From positions 1-64,000 of the forward strand of contig NZ_JBHZSP010000002.1 in NCBI RefSeq assembly GCF_043643765.1: a DNA stretch of 64,000 nucleotides, in the 5' to 3' direction. Within the stretch, counting starts at the first letter, position 1. Each line of letters begins with the position of its first letter. The notes beneath the pieces were generated by a model, which did no database searches, was not told where the DNA came from, and was given only the letters and a program-made list of their open reading frames with translations. Positions 50,923 to 58,745 of the stretch are shown here, one piece after another. This DNA comes from Marinomonas posidonica_A (GTDB taxonomy: Bacteria > Pseudomonadota > Gammaproteobacteria > Pseudomonadales > Marinomonadaceae). Position numbers and translations under genes: made by a program.

Positions 50923-51684
50923 ATGGCTATCACACACACGCAGCCAAGGTTCAGCAGTAAATTAACATCACAATGTCAAAATTGCAGTTTGAGTGCATTG
51001 TGTTTACCCATCGCTTTAGCCGATGAAGACATCAATCGCTTGGATCAGATTATTGAGCGAAAGAAACCGCTTAAGAAAGGCGAATTCTTGTTTCGACAAG
51101 GTGATAATTTTGATTCACTTTATGCTGTTCGCTCAGGCACCCTTAAAACCTACAACATCACGTCATTAGGCGAAGAGCAAATTACAGGGTTTTATTGCCC
51201 AAGTGAACTGCTTGGTTTAAGTGGTATTGATTCAAGTGCTTACCCTGTTTCTGCAAAAGCACTAGAAACCACAACCGTTTGTGAAATACCTTTCAGTCAT
51301 TTAGAAGAATTGTCGACGCAAATCCCATCTTTAAAACACCAGATCTTTAAGATCATGAGTCGTAAAATCTCTGATGATCAACAAATGATGGTCTTACTCG
51401 GTAAGAAAAATGCAGATGAAAAAGTGGCGTCATTTTTGTTAAATTTATCTAATCGCTTTAAACGTCGGGGTTACTCAGCGTCATCGTTCCGCTTGTCCAT
51501 GTCACGTGGTGAGATTGGTAATTATCTAGGGTTGGCTGTTGAGACAGTGAGTCGTGTTATTACGCGCTTTCAAAAAAATGAATTGATTCATGTAGACGGC
51601 AAAGAGATTGAGATTGTTAATTTTGAAGAAATGCAAAAACTCGTTGGCGTAGCCCATGATTGTGATAAGATTGCACACTTTTGA
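50923..51684 (+). CDS. fnr: FNR/ANR oxygen-sensing transcription regulator
   Basis: FNR holds a 4Fe-4S cluster that oxygen destroys; the intact dimer activates anaerobic genes. The ATG at 50923, after AGGGAG, gives 253 residues; the frame continues upstream into hemN. Cluster ligands are Cys18, Cys21, Cys27 and Cys121, in the same layout as E. coli (20, 23, 29, 122). The C-terminal helix-turn-helix RGEIGNYLGLAVETVSRV keeps the Glu-Ser-Arg that read TTGAT. Candidate sites precede hemN and adhP. Confidence 0.95.
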   Translation: MAITHTQPRFSSKLTSQCQNCSLSALCLPIALADEDINRLDQIIERKKPLKKGEFLFRQGDNFDSLYAVRSGTLKTYNITSLGEEQITGFYCPSELLGLSGIDSSAYPVSAKALETTTVCEIPFSHLEELSTQIPSLKHQIFKIMSRKISDDQQMMVLLGKKNADEKVASFLLNLSNRFKRRGYSASSFRLSMSRGEIGNYLGLAVETVSRVITRFQKNELIHVDGKEIEIVNFEEMQKLVGVAHDCDKIAHF

Positions 51685-51707
51685 TTAATGCAGAGGCAAT
51701 TTAAGAG

Positions 51708-52250
51708 ATGCTCTACGATGATTTTTACGTCAAATCACTCATTCAGACAGTAGAAGACTGGCCAAAGGAAGGCATTAGTTTTCGGGATATTACCCCGATT
51801 TTTAGTGACCCAAAAGGAATGAGGATGGTTGTGGATGCATACATTCATCGCTATATCGACTCTGATATCACACACATTGCTTGCATTGACGCGCGTGGCT
51901 TTTTGATCGCCGCTGTTTTGGCCTATGAGTTACAAAAGCCACTTATTCTAGTACGCAAGAAAGGTAAGCTGCCAGGTAAAACCATTTCACAAAAATACGC
52001 ATTAGAATACGGCGAAGCAGAACTTGAAATTCAACAAGGCTCGGTGAAAGAAGGCGATCATGTTTTGCTTTTTGATGATCTTATTGCAACCGGTGGCACC
52101 CTATTCGCGGCCATAAAGCTTCTTACTCAACAAGGTGCTGAAATTAAAGAAGTGGCAGCTATTATTGATTTACCTGACTTAGGTGGTAGCCAAAAACTGA
52201 GGGACAGTAATGTACCCGTTTACAGTCTTTGTGCTTATAACGGCGAATAA
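51708..52250 (+). CDS. apt: Adenine phosphoribosyltransferase
   Basis: Apt salvages adenine to AMP with PRPP. The 180-residue protein shows FRDITPIFSDP, DARGFL and RKKGKLPG, as in the Apt family, and the PRPP-binding motif LLFDDLIATGGTL. It follows fnr by 23 bases, so it may be read from the hemN-fnr transcript. Confidence 0.95.
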   Translation: MLYDDFYVKSLIQTVEDWPKEGISFRDITPIFSDPKGMRMVVDAYIHRYIDSDITHIACIDARGFLIAAVLAYELQKPLILVRKKGKLPGKTISQKYALEYGEAELEIQQGSVKEGDHVLLFDDLIATGGTLFAAIKLLTQQGAEIKEVAAIIDLPDLGGSQKLRDSNVPVYSLCAYNGE

Positions 52251-52265
52251 TAAAAGCATTGCAAC

Positions 52266-52298
52266 AAAAAAAAGGTGACCAAATGGTCACCTTTTTTT
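52266..52298. terminator. Bidirectional terminator between apt and yfaZ
   Basis: A stem of about 15 bp (52266-52281 with 52284-52298) flanked by A and T runs lies between the convergent genes. Confidence 0.92.
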
Positions 52299-52320
52299 CA
52301 CATTTTAAAATGAGGCTAAA

Positions 52321-52890
52321 TTAGAAGTCGACATTAGCACCAATAGAGAAGCCTTTATTTGTCTCTTTACGTGAATTATCATCATAAACAATGACTGTAT
52401 TCCCGTATTTGATGTAAGCGCGAGCGTTTCTCATGGTCATATATTCCAAGCGGAAATCATATGTGTACATGTGATCTAAGTTGGTAAACGAGAGAATTTC
52501 TGGTGAGTAATAGACTGATCCATATACACTAAGTCGATTCGCTTGCTGTAAGGTGTAGCGGTACCAACCACCAAGACTTAAAGCAAGTGAAATTTCATTT
52601 TCGTCGTTTTCAAGCTCTGCATCCATTGCGTATAAACGAATACCAATTCCCACCTGCAATGGACCACTACCACCTTCTGAATCTTGGACACTTAGACCGA
52701 CATAGCCAGTCGATGTGTCCTCATCTTTGTCATGAGAGACACCACCATTGATGCCAAAAGATCCCATATCAAGATTGAAATCACCTTGCACCGTTTCATT
52801 AGTCAAGTTAACCCCGGCTGTAGACGCTCCAGCAATAGAAGAACCTAACAGCCCAAACGCTAAAAAGACGGCTTTAACATTCAAATTCAT
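52321..52890 (-). CDS. yfaZ: YfaZ-family outer-membrane protein
   Basis: This 189-residue protein has a signal peptide (about 1-22, AGAS) and alternating hydrophobic/polar strands ending in GFSIGANVDF, a C-terminal Phe typical of outer-membrane beta barrels. It matches the YfaZ family. About eight strands are expected. The function is unknown. It is 10 bases downstream of ttcA and probably shares its transcript. Confidence 0.82.
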   Translation of the reverse strand: MNLNVKAVFLAFGLLGSSIAGASTAGVNLTNETVQGDFNLDMGSFGINGGVSHDKDEDTSTGYVGLSVQDSEGGSGPLQVGIGIRLYAMDAELENDENEISLALSLGGWYRYTLQQANRLSVYGSVYYSPEILSFTNLDHMYTYDFRLEYMTMRNARAYIKYGNTVIVYDDNSRKETNKGFSIGANVDF

Positions 52891-52900
52891 TTCTCAAATC

Positions 52901-53740
52901 CTATAGTGAAATAATGTTCAATCGATCAAAAGCTGATGGCGATTGCTTCAGCTCTTTAAAGTCAAAAAGTTCTGTATCTGCCAAGTGAGAAGGGACGACA
53001 TTTTGCATTGCGGTGAACATAGTGTCAGTTCTACCTGGATAATCTTTCTCCCATTTCTGCAGCATATCTTTAACTACTTGGCGCTGTAAATTTTCCTGAG
53101 AACCGCACAAATTACATGGAATAATTGGGAAGTTTCTCAATTCTGAAAATGCTTCAATATCCTTTTCTTTGCAATAGGCAAGAGGTCGTATGACAACATG
53201 CTTGCCATCATCACTTAATAATTTTGGCGGCATTGACTTGAGACGACCACCAAAAAACATGTTCAAAAACAGGGTTTCTAAGATGTCATCTCGGTGATGG
53301 CCTAGTGCAATTTTTGTCGCACCAATCTCTTCGGCAAAACCATAAAGAGAACCACGGCGTAAACGTGAACAAAGTCCACACGTGGTTTTTCCTTCAGGAA
53401 CCACTTCTTTCACAATACTGTATGTATCGCGCTCTAATATATGGAAATCTACCCCTGTTTCCTTCAGGTAGGCCGGCAAAATATGCTCTGGAAAACCAGG
53501 TTGCTTTTGGTCTAAATTCACGGCTACGATTGAAAAATCAATAGGGGCACTGGCTTGTAAATTCCTTAAGATCTCTAACATTGTGTAAGAGTCTTTACCA
53601 CCAGAAAGACAGACCATCACTTTATCGCCTTCTTCAATCATATTGAAGTCAGCAATGGCTTGGCCTGTTTGTCTTCTCAAACGCTTTTGAAGCTTATTAA
53701 GCTCTAATTTTTCTTTGGGACGATTTGTTAAATCCATCAT
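52901..53740 (-). CDS. ttcA: tRNA 2-thiocytidine(32) synthetase TtcA
   Basis: TtcA thiolates cytidine 32 in several tRNAs using ATP and a 4Fe-4S cluster. The 279-residue protein has the PP-loop CLSGGKDSYTM and the paired cysteines CGLCSRLRRG and CNLCGSQENLQR that hold the cluster. TtcA lies close to fnr in E. coli as well. The start could be either of the two adjacent ATG codons at 53740 and 53737. Confidence 0.95.
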   Translation of the reverse strand: MMDLTNRPKEKLELNKLQKRLRRQTGQAIADFNMIEEGDKVMVCLSGGKDSYTMLEILRNLQASAPIDFSIVAVNLDQKQPGFPEHILPAYLKETGVDFHILERDTYSIVKEVVPEGKTTCGLCSRLRRGSLYGFAEEIGATKIALGHHRDDILETLFLNMFFGGRLKSMPPKLLSDDGKHVVIRPLAYCKEKDIEAFSELRNFPIIPCNLCGSQENLQRQVVKDMLQKWEKDYPGRTDTMFTAMQNVVPSHLADTELFDFKELKQSPSAFDRLNIISL

Positions 53741-53913
53741 TCACACACTAAAAATAAAACAATCTTATTTTACTATAAGCTCAACGACATCGCATCAAAA
53801 ATGAAATAGAAGCGTAAAATGTGCATGAAAATCCATTATTTATACGAGCTAATTATGCTTCTAACGTATGAACTGGGGTCGTAATTAAAAGAGCGAAGAT
53901 CTCAACTAATCAA

Positions 53914-54459
53914 TTATGACTTTATTTCGTGTTCAGCTTGATGAATGTCTTTTAAAAAGGACAAACTTGAGTGGCATTCTTTGCAAATGTATTCGACACC
54001 TTTTTGGGCACGCGAATGGCGCCGTTTGGTAAATTCATGCTGTCGACAAGCACAAGCATATAGATAGCTGTTTTTAAGCGGAGGGACGTCGAACAAGTGT
54101 GTTCTATTAGGAGAAAGTTGATAGACTTTTTTCATAACGGCTTGCCATTCTTTTCCATGAGGTCGAACCGACGTGCCATAAATCTGATAGACAATGATAT
54201 GCGCCACTTCATGAGGCACCACTGTCTTTAAAAATTCAACCGGGTTTTGTAGATACATAAAATGGTTAAACCTTAGTTCATTTTTCTGTAAATGAGCCGT
54301 ACCAGCCGCCCGACCTCTTTGCTTGAAGTTACAATGAGAGTGGTAGAATTTGTGATTAAAAAACACTTCTGCAAGCTCAAAACAATGATCAACCTTGTTT
54401 TGAAGCTCAACTATTTCAGAATTTCTTATCGTTTTGGTATTCATAACGTCGGACATCAA
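53914..54459 (-). CDS. sprT: SprT-family zinc metalloprotease-like protein
   Basis: This 181-residue protein has the zinc motif PHEVAHIIVYQ and a C-terminal zinc ribbon: ACACRQH, then YICKECHSSL. The SprT family is related to eukaryotic Spartan, which degrades DNA-protein crosslinks; the bacterial role is not settled. The ATG overlaps the recQ stop codon by four bases (ATGA), so it is coupled to a DNA-repair helicase, which fits a DNA-linked role. Confidence 0.88.
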   Translation of the reverse strand: MMSDVMNTKTIRNSEIVELQNKVDHCFELAEVFFNHKFYHSHCNFKQRGRAAGTAHLQKNELRFNHFMYLQNPVEFLKTVVPHEVAHIIVYQIYGTSVRPHGKEWQAVMKKVYQLSPNRTHLFDVPPLKNSYLYACACRQHEFTKRRHSRAQKGVEYICKECHSSLSFLKDIHQAEHEIKS

Positions 54460-56216
54460 GATGGCGCTTTGTTAATACTTTGCTCATGAAGAAGGCTTAA
54501 CAATGAATCTGAAAAGCGACTTACTTCGTCAATGGAAATACCGGACAAACGGCTTAGTGAAGCCGCATTGGTTGGTTTATGTAGACATATTTTTCGTAGC
54601 TGTCCATCTGTCATATTAATTTCGACCTGGTTGTATAACCAAGCTTTGGCTTTGTGCCAATTAACATGATCTGTCACCATTTCGTCTTCTGTCAGCCTTG
54701 GATAGTAGTGATCATTTACCAGAATAACCTGATTTTCTCCTTTTAGAATCTGGCGAGCTTTCTCATTTAGCCGCACAAGGAAAGAGTGGGTGCCGACTAC
54801 CTGAATATATTCAAATGCTAAAAGGTACCTAATAACAGATTTCCATTGTGGTTCTGTTAACTCCTTGCCTTTTCCAAACAAGGACAATTTTTCTGCTTGG
54901 ATGCTGGTGGTTGTTTTGGTTCTTTTGCCCAATAAAATTTGAATAAGAGTAGAGAAAGTCTGAGCGCCTTTTGTGTGATAGATGAGGGACAATAATTTCT
55001 GACAGGCAACCGTAGCATTATGCTCAGATTGTTTATTGATACATCGATCACACATCCCACATGGCGCCGACGTTTCATCAAAATGTGCCAGAACACTGAC
55101 TTTACGACATTGACGATCTTCTAATATTTGAAACAAAGAGGTCAACTTTGTTAACTCTAATCGCGCTTGCTCAGGCGTATCACTTATCAATTGCTGGGCT
55201 TTTAGCATATCTTGCAAGCCATATAGAAGAAGTGTTTTTGCTGGTTTATCATCGCGGCCACCACGCCCTATTTCCTGGTAATACGCTTCTGGCGTGTTAG
55301 GGATGTCCATGTGAATCACAAAACGAATTTGAGGTAAATCAATCCCCATTCCATAAGCGGTTGTGGCGACCATGATGGCGCCATTATTCCGAGAGAAGAT
55401 TTCATGATTTCTCTGTTTATCCGCATCTTTCATCGCGGCATGGTAGGCTAAACTATTAAACCCCAAGTGCCGTAACCAAGCGCAAAGTTCTTCTGTTTTG
55501 TTGCGTGATCGGCAATAAATAATGCCCGATTGACCAGAGGCTTCATGGTGAAGAAAATACAATATTTGCTGCTTTGCTTGTTTCTTCTGAGCAATTTGGA
55601 TTTGGATATTAGGGCGATCGATGCTGCCTTTGATGACCTCAGCATTGAGAATACCTAAAGAAGATTGAATGCCTTTTAGCGTTTGATTGTCTGCACTGCC
55701 GGTTAACGCAACGATTGGCACCGTTAAGAAACATTGCTTAACCTGGCCTAGCTGACTGTACTCTGGTCGAAAATCCCCTCCCCATTGTGCGATACAGTGA
55801 GCCTCATCAATTGCAAACAGTGCGATATCAACACTTTGCAAAAGCCCCAAGATGGATGGCTGGATTAACTTTTCCGGGGATAAATACAAAAACTCGATAC
55901 GATTATGGCGGATAGACCAGACTAAATCATCCTGTTCGCCAGGATTTAAAGTGGAGTTTAGGAATTTGGCATGAATGCCTTTTGCATTCAATTGGTCTAC
56001 CTGCTGAGTCATTAAAGAGATCAATGGGCTGACAATGACAGCAACACCATGACGTAACAGACCGGCGGACTGATATACTAGCGATTTACCACCACCGGTA
56101 GATGCAGCAAGAACAACATCCTGACCTGCAGATAAAGCATCGATTGCCTCTTCTTGAAGAGGCCGATAATCTGTGTAACCTAAGCGCTTAAGAGCCTGTC
56201 GTTTTTTCGAGTTCAT
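54456..56216 (-). CDS. recQ: RecQ-family ATP-dependent DNA helicase, divergent
   Basis: This 586-residue superfamily 2 helicase has Walker A STGGGKS (39-45), DEAH (137-140), helicase motifs through QEIGRGGRDD, the zinc site with CGMCDRC, a winged-helix domain and a C-terminal HRDC-like remnant. The aromatic-rich loop reads CIAQWGGDFRPEY; the conserved His of E. coli RecQ (His156), which couples DNA binding to ATP use, is Gly147 here. ALTGSAD replaces the usual ALTATAD. It may be a second RecQ with altered coupling. It is translationally coupled to sprT. Confidence 0.88.
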   Translation of the reverse strand: MNSKKRQALKRLGYTDYRPLQEEAIDALSAGQDVVLAASTGGGKSLVYQSAGLLRHGVAVIVSPLISLMTQQVDQLNAKGIHAKFLNSTLNPGEQDDLVWSIRHNRIEFLYLSPEKLIQPSILGLLQSVDIALFAIDEAHCIAQWGGDFRPEYSQLGQVKQCFLTVPIVALTGSADNQTLKGIQSSLGILNAEVIKGSIDRPNIQIQIAQKKQAKQQILYFLHHEASGQSGIIYCRSRNKTEELCAWLRHLGFNSLAYHAAMKDADKQRNHEIFSRNNGAIMVATTAYGMGIDLPQIRFVIHMDIPNTPEAYYQEIGRGGRDDKPAKTLLLYGLQDMLKAQQLISDTPEQARLELTKLTSLFQILEDRQCRKVSVLAHFDETSAPCGMCDRCINKQSEHNATVACQKLLSLIYHTKGAQTFSTLIQILLGKRTKTTTSIQAEKLSLFGKGKELTEPQWKSVIRYLLAFEYIQVVGTHSFLVRLNEKARQILKGENQVILVNDHYYPRLTEDEMVTDHVNWHKAKAWLYNQVEINMTDGQLRKICLHKPTNAASLSRLSGISIDEVSRFSDSLLSLLHEQSINKAPS

Positions 56217-56312
56217 GGAATAATTATCTCTGATTTACGCGGCTTCTGCATCGATTTTTCCAGGTCTTTTCGCTAGAATCACAGTCTATATTAACATTAG
56301 GAAATGAAATAC

Positions 56313-56948
56313 ATGGCACACCAACCTCTTGATGATCTGGAACTAGAAACATTAGAAGATTTTTTGGATTCAGACCTGGTTCACGAAGAATGTCAAAACT
56401 TTGTGATGGCACATGGCTTTTTAACGGCTTTGGCAATTTGCCCCAAATTGATTTCTGAATCTGACTGGCTGCCTGTTGTATTTGAAGAAACGCCTAAGTA
56501 CGAAAATGATAAGCAAGAAAAGCAGATGGCTCAATATCTGACTCGCCTATTCACGGACATTCAAAAAGAACTTGAATCAGAGGAAGGTTTTTTACTGCCT
56601 TGTGAGATTGAAATGGGTAAGTCCGCTGATGAGTTAAGCGAGTTGCAAGAATGGGCAACCGGCTTCATGGAAGGTGTTTTCATGACAGAAGCACAGTGGT
56701 TTGAATCTGAAAAAGAAGAAATTGTGGCTGAGCTACTGTTGCCTGTAATGGTTGCATCGGACCTATTTGATGACAAAGAAGTACTTGAAATTCGCGCTAG
56801 TGATAAGCTTACGGCCTCCTGCATCGCACAAATTCCTGAAGTGGTAACGGATTTATTTTTAGTGTTGAGAACGGAACCAGAAAAGAAACCCATGCCAAAG
56901 AAAGCACCTTATAAGGGCAACAACAATAAAAAGAAAAAAGCTAAGTAA
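56313..56948 (+). CDS. YecA/YgfB family protein (UPF0149)
   Basis: This 211-residue protein matches the UPF0149 group: LETLEDFLDSDLV at the start, HGFLTALAICPKLI, then a helical acidic body and a Lys/Asn-rich C-terminus (NNNKKKKAK). YecA members often end in a SEC-C zinc motif, which is missing here. The ATG at 56313 is preferred because AGGAA is nine bases upstream; the ATG at 56304 directly abuts that site. The function is unknown. The gene is divergent from recQ. Confidence 0.8.
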   Translation: MAHQPLDDLELETLEDFLDSDLVHEECQNFVMAHGFLTALAICPKLISESDWLPVVFEETPKYENDKQEKQMAQYLTRLFTDIQKELESEEGFLLPCEIEMGKSADELSELQEWATGFMEGVFMTEAQWFESEKEEIVAELLLPVMVASDLFDDKEVLEIRASDKLTASCIAQIPEVVTDLFLVLRTEPEKKPMPKKAPYKGNNNKKKKAK

Positions 56949-56951
56949 ACG

Positions 56952-58094
56952 TTACTCTGTACGCAGTGCAACCAATGTGATGTCATCAAGTTGTACTGCG
57001 TCTCCTAAATATTCTTCTAACACTTGCTCTGTCCTCATTTGCGCTCGCATTAAATTTTCATCTCCATATGACATCTTAATGAGTGATTTGACCTGGTTTT
57101 CACCGTACATATTCCCTTCTGCATTTTTTAGTTCCAGTACACCATCGGACAAAATAACCAGAGTGTCGCCTGCCTTTAAATGATCTCTCTCTAAACTTGG
57201 ATCGAATTCGCAAGTTGACTGTACACCCAGAGGCATATGACGAGATGGAAGGCAATCTAGTTCGCCAGACGAGCGGCGAATCATGGCATCAGGCATACCT
57301 CCTCCCCAATAACTAAAATGACCATCCGGAGACAATAAAATTAAATAACCAGCGCAAAACATATAATCAGGCAAAATACTGTTTAAAGTCTTATTAATTC
57401 TGATCGCCAACTCACTTAAGCTGGTAAGATCATCAACCGCATCGAAAAAGGTCTGCATAACAGGCAAAGCGCCGATCGATGCTGGTAAGCCATGCCCAGT
57501 AAAATCACCGACAAAGACCAATCTAGCGCTATCAGCCCGAGTTTTAACAAGTGCTAGATCTCCATTAAAACTGGCGGCAGCAATACGTGTGATGACGACT
57601 TGATCAGAGTTTTTTTCACTTCTTGTTTGGATATGATCAAGCACTTGATGAGCCATCTCATGTTCGCGCTCAATCATCGTTTGAAAGAAAGTAAGCGCTT
57701 TATTTTTCTTATACATCTCTTTGACTAAGGCGACATGTCGCATATGGGTTTTAAGACGTATGTTGAAAAGCATTTCATCAAATGGTTTGGGGAGAAAATC
57801 ATCTGCGCCAGAATGAAAACACTGATCCATGACGGAATCAGAGGTGTGTGAAGCGAGAAACAGCATCGGAACGAAACGACTGCCGCTTAAGCTCTTCAGC
57901 TTCTTCACTAATTCGAGACCATTACCACCCTTAATGATGACATCCAAGGTCACAATATCTGGCACAAAGTCTTTAAAGGCTTCAATGGCTTCATGATATG
58001 ACGCCACCGTTTTAACATTAAGTCCTTCTCTTTCTGCACAAAGTGACAGGATATCGCGGTAAACAGGCTCACTATCAATGCATAATAATTTCAT
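56952..58094 (-). CDS. Response regulator with PP2C-type (SpoIIE) phosphatase domain
   Basis: This 380-residue protein has an N-terminal receiver domain (phospho-acceptor Asp51 in VTLDVII, Lys in LPKPFDE), a helical linker (115-150) and a RsbU/SpoIIE phosphatase domain. The metal-binding Asp residues are in VFVGDFTGHGLPA and DAVQLDDITLVA. It probably dephosphorylates the STAS protein encoded eight bases upstream. This resembles the HsbR-HsbA partner switch of Pseudomonas, but the C-terminal kinase domain of HsbR is absent here. Confidence 0.88.
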   Translation of the reverse strand: MKLLCIDSEPVYRDILSLCAEREGLNVKTVASYHEAIEAFKDFVPDIVTLDVIIKGGNGLELVKKLKSLSGSRFVPMLFLASHTSDSVMDQCFHSGADDFLPKPFDEMLFNIRLKTHMRHVALVKEMYKKNKALTFFQTMIEREHEMAHQVLDHIQTRSEKNSDQVVITRIAAASFNGDLALVKTRADSARLVFVGDFTGHGLPASIGALPVMQTFFDAVDDLTSLSELAIRINKTLNSILPDYMFCAGYLILLSPDGHFSYWGGGMPDAMIRRSSGELDCLPSRHMPLGVQSTCEFDPSLERDHLKAGDTLVILSDGVLELKNAEGNMYGENQVKSLIKMSYGDENLMRAQMRTEQVLEEYLGDAVQLDDITLVALRTE

Positions 58095-58102
58095 TCTTCC
58101 CT

Positions 58103-58405
58103 TTATATAATATTAAAGCGCTTATCAAAGCGAGAAATCATTAGGATGTTTTTGATAAAGGCATTCGCCCCTTTAAGATCAATTTCTTGTTCTGCTGGAA
58201 TAGCATTTCGCATACTAAGAAGCATGCCAAGCGCTGCACTGTCTAGATATTCAACCGAAGACATATCGATAACGTAGCGATTAAAATTTCCATCTAAATC
58301 AGTATACGCCGCTCTAAAATCGTTGAACAAAGAAAAATCAAAGCTGCCAATTAAGCTGATCGTCACGGTGTTGTTTTTGTCATCTTGATTTACAGTAATA
58401 CTCAT
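58103..58405 (-). CDS. STAS-domain anti-anti-sigma factor
   Basis: This 100-residue STAS protein has the phosphorylatable serine Ser56 in EYLDSAALGMLL, the standard partner-switch site. It resembles HsbA of Pseudomonas. The unphosphorylated form would bind an anti-sigma or anti-sigma-like kinase; no kinase gene is in the window. It lies between bolA (23-base gap with a hairpin) and the PP2C phosphatase gene (8-base gap). Confidence 0.88.
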   Translation of the reverse strand: MSITVNQDDKNNTVTISLIGSFDFSLFNDFRAAYTDLDGNFNRYVIDMSSVEYLDSAALGMLLSMRNAIPAEQEIDLKGANAFIKNILMISRFDKRFNII

Positions 58406-58412
58406 ACAGTTT

Positions 58413-58434
58413 GAGTAGGCTTATCAGCCTACTC
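58413..58434 (-). other. Intercistronic hairpin between bolA and the STAS gene
   Basis: A perfect 9-bp stem (58413-58421 with 58426-58434) with loop TATC overlaps the bolA stop codon and is eight bases from the STAS start codon. There is no T-tract. It may adjust STAS translation or message stability. Confidence 0.5.
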
Positions 58435-58734
58435 TCCTCCGAGGCACTTAGGTGATAGAGGTGCAGACTGTTCACGTTCTTGCCATTCATCTAAAGTATA
58501 AAGATGCATAGCAAGGGCATGAATACGCTGCATATCTTCTTGTAAGCTAGCATATATTAGTTGGTGTCTTTGAACGAGTCTTTTGCCAACAAAGTCATTT
58601 GAAACCAAAACCAATTTGAAGTGAGACTCACTGCCTTCAGGCACATTGTGCTTATAACTCTCGTTCTCAAGCGACATATGGTGAACATCAAATGTCGCTT
58701 TCAAGCGTTGCTCTATTTGCTGCTGAATGATCAT
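58429..58734 (-). CDS. bolA: BolA-family protein
   Basis: BolA acts in stress-related morphology and, with a monothiol glutaredoxin, in iron-sulfur handling. The 101-residue protein shows the family core SHFKLVLVSNDFVGKRLVQRHQLIY. It begins 11 bases after the SMC-like gene and looks like part of the same leftward transcript, an unusual partner for BolA. Confidence 0.92.
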   Translation of the reverse strand: MIIQQQIEQRLKATFDVHHMSLENESYKHNVPEGSESHFKLVLVSNDFVGKRLVQRHQLIYASLQEDMQRIHALAMHLYTLDEWQEREQSAPLSPKCLGGE

Positions 58735-58745
58735 GATTATCTCAA

